NCBI GenBank assembly: GCA_033675545.1
Contig: JAWDGP010006684.1
Span: forward strand, 1,321,501 to 1,385,500
Source of the DNA: Elysia crispata
Lineage: Eukaryota; Mollusca; Gastropoda; Plakobranchidae
Reading direction: 5' to 3'
DNA length: 64,000 nt
A program made the translations under genes and the position numbers. Below the pieces are notes generated by a model that was given only the letters and a program-made list of their open reading frames with translations, was not told where the DNA came from and ran no database searches. Positions within the stretch are counted from its first letter, which is position 1. Every line of letters starts with the position of its first letter. This document shows positions 63,810 through 64,000 of the stretch, piece after piece.

Positions 63810-64000
63810 TTATGTAAACCGAGGGAGGAAAACATGCTGGACTAGGATCGCACGTCTCCACCCGCGACCACTGTGTGCTAATGGCTGTGGTTCGCATCGA
63901 ATGCTCGGTAATCTTCGACAACCAGTGGTAAATGCCATAATTCCGATCCACAGAATCAAAAGGACGAGGACGAAAAAGAGAGGAAACGGCAAAAAGGAGG
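63810..64000 (-). CDS. Possible terminal exon with a transmembrane segment, cut by the window edge
   Basis: Reading leftward from the window edge, the minus strand is open to TAA at 63810-63812. The peptide has one clear hydrophobic helix (FPLFFVLVLLILWIGIMAF) followed by a short basic tail of about 40 residues (CRRLPS, GRGWRRA). This fits the last membrane span and cytoplasmic tail of a membrane protein, or an N-terminal anchor, but nothing identifies the family and a second minus frame is open over the same bases. The sequence beyond 64000 is needed. Confidence 0.25.
   Translation of the reverse strand, partial: SFLPFPLFFVLVLLILWIGIMAFTTGCRRLPSIRCEPQPLAHSGRGWRRAILVQHVFLPRFT

Overview
The window is animal nuclear DNA. 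It is AT-rich, intron-bearing and crowded with simple repeats: long (CT/GA)n, (TA)n, (ATT)n, (GTT)n and (TTC)n arrays. One gene is certain: a complete cytosolic-type fumarate hydratase with GT-AG introns and metazoan-like intron density. The repeat style, including AGATCTAGATCT-type motifs and T-run/G-run tracts, suggests a lophotrochozoan and most likely a mollusc such as a gastropod. That placement is inference. There is no bacterial operon, CRISPR array, rRNA or intact tRNA gene here.

Layout. From 0.6 to 2.5 kb there are two unrelated tandem arrays, an 18-unit 54-bp minisatellite and a roughly 62-bp minisatellite, separated by a (GA)n tract. From 3.4 to 4.9 kb there is a probable small gene. 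It has an open 34-residue (102-bp) tandem repeat that can be joined in frame, through a 58-nt GT-AG intron, to an ORF carrying a PHD-like zinc finger in which the fourth zinc ligand is Phe instead of Cys. From 6.98 to 13.1 kb lies fumarate hydratase: nine coding exons, 472 residues, every catalytic residue present, starting without a mitochondrial presequence and with an in-frame stop just upstream. A region rich in AATAAA follows to about 15.9 kb and is probably its 3' UTR.

From 16 kb to the end (48 kb) no gene can be assigned with confidence. The stretch looks like intergenic or large-intron DNA with about 20 dinucleotide and about 8 trinucleotide arrays, an interspersed inverted-repeat family (16.9 and 51.4-51.7 kb), a degenerate tRNA-like element (34.9 kb) and several GC-richer islands. 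Candidate exons are: a likely first coding exon with an overlapping uORF at 43.7 kb; an exon with faint SH3-like character at 47.74 kb; a possible non-coding first exon at 33.0-33.2 kb; a weak one at 18.6 kb; and a transmembrane fragment on the minus strand running off the right edge. A 280-bp island at 62.3 kb rich in homeodomain-type sites looks like a possible regulatory element. Such a mix would suit the 5' part of a large-intron gene, but the exon phases do not by themselves prove that these pieces belong together.

No clearly new biological system was found. The most useful leads are the PHD/repeat gene, the repeat families with consistent internal polarity, and the unassigned exon candidates.
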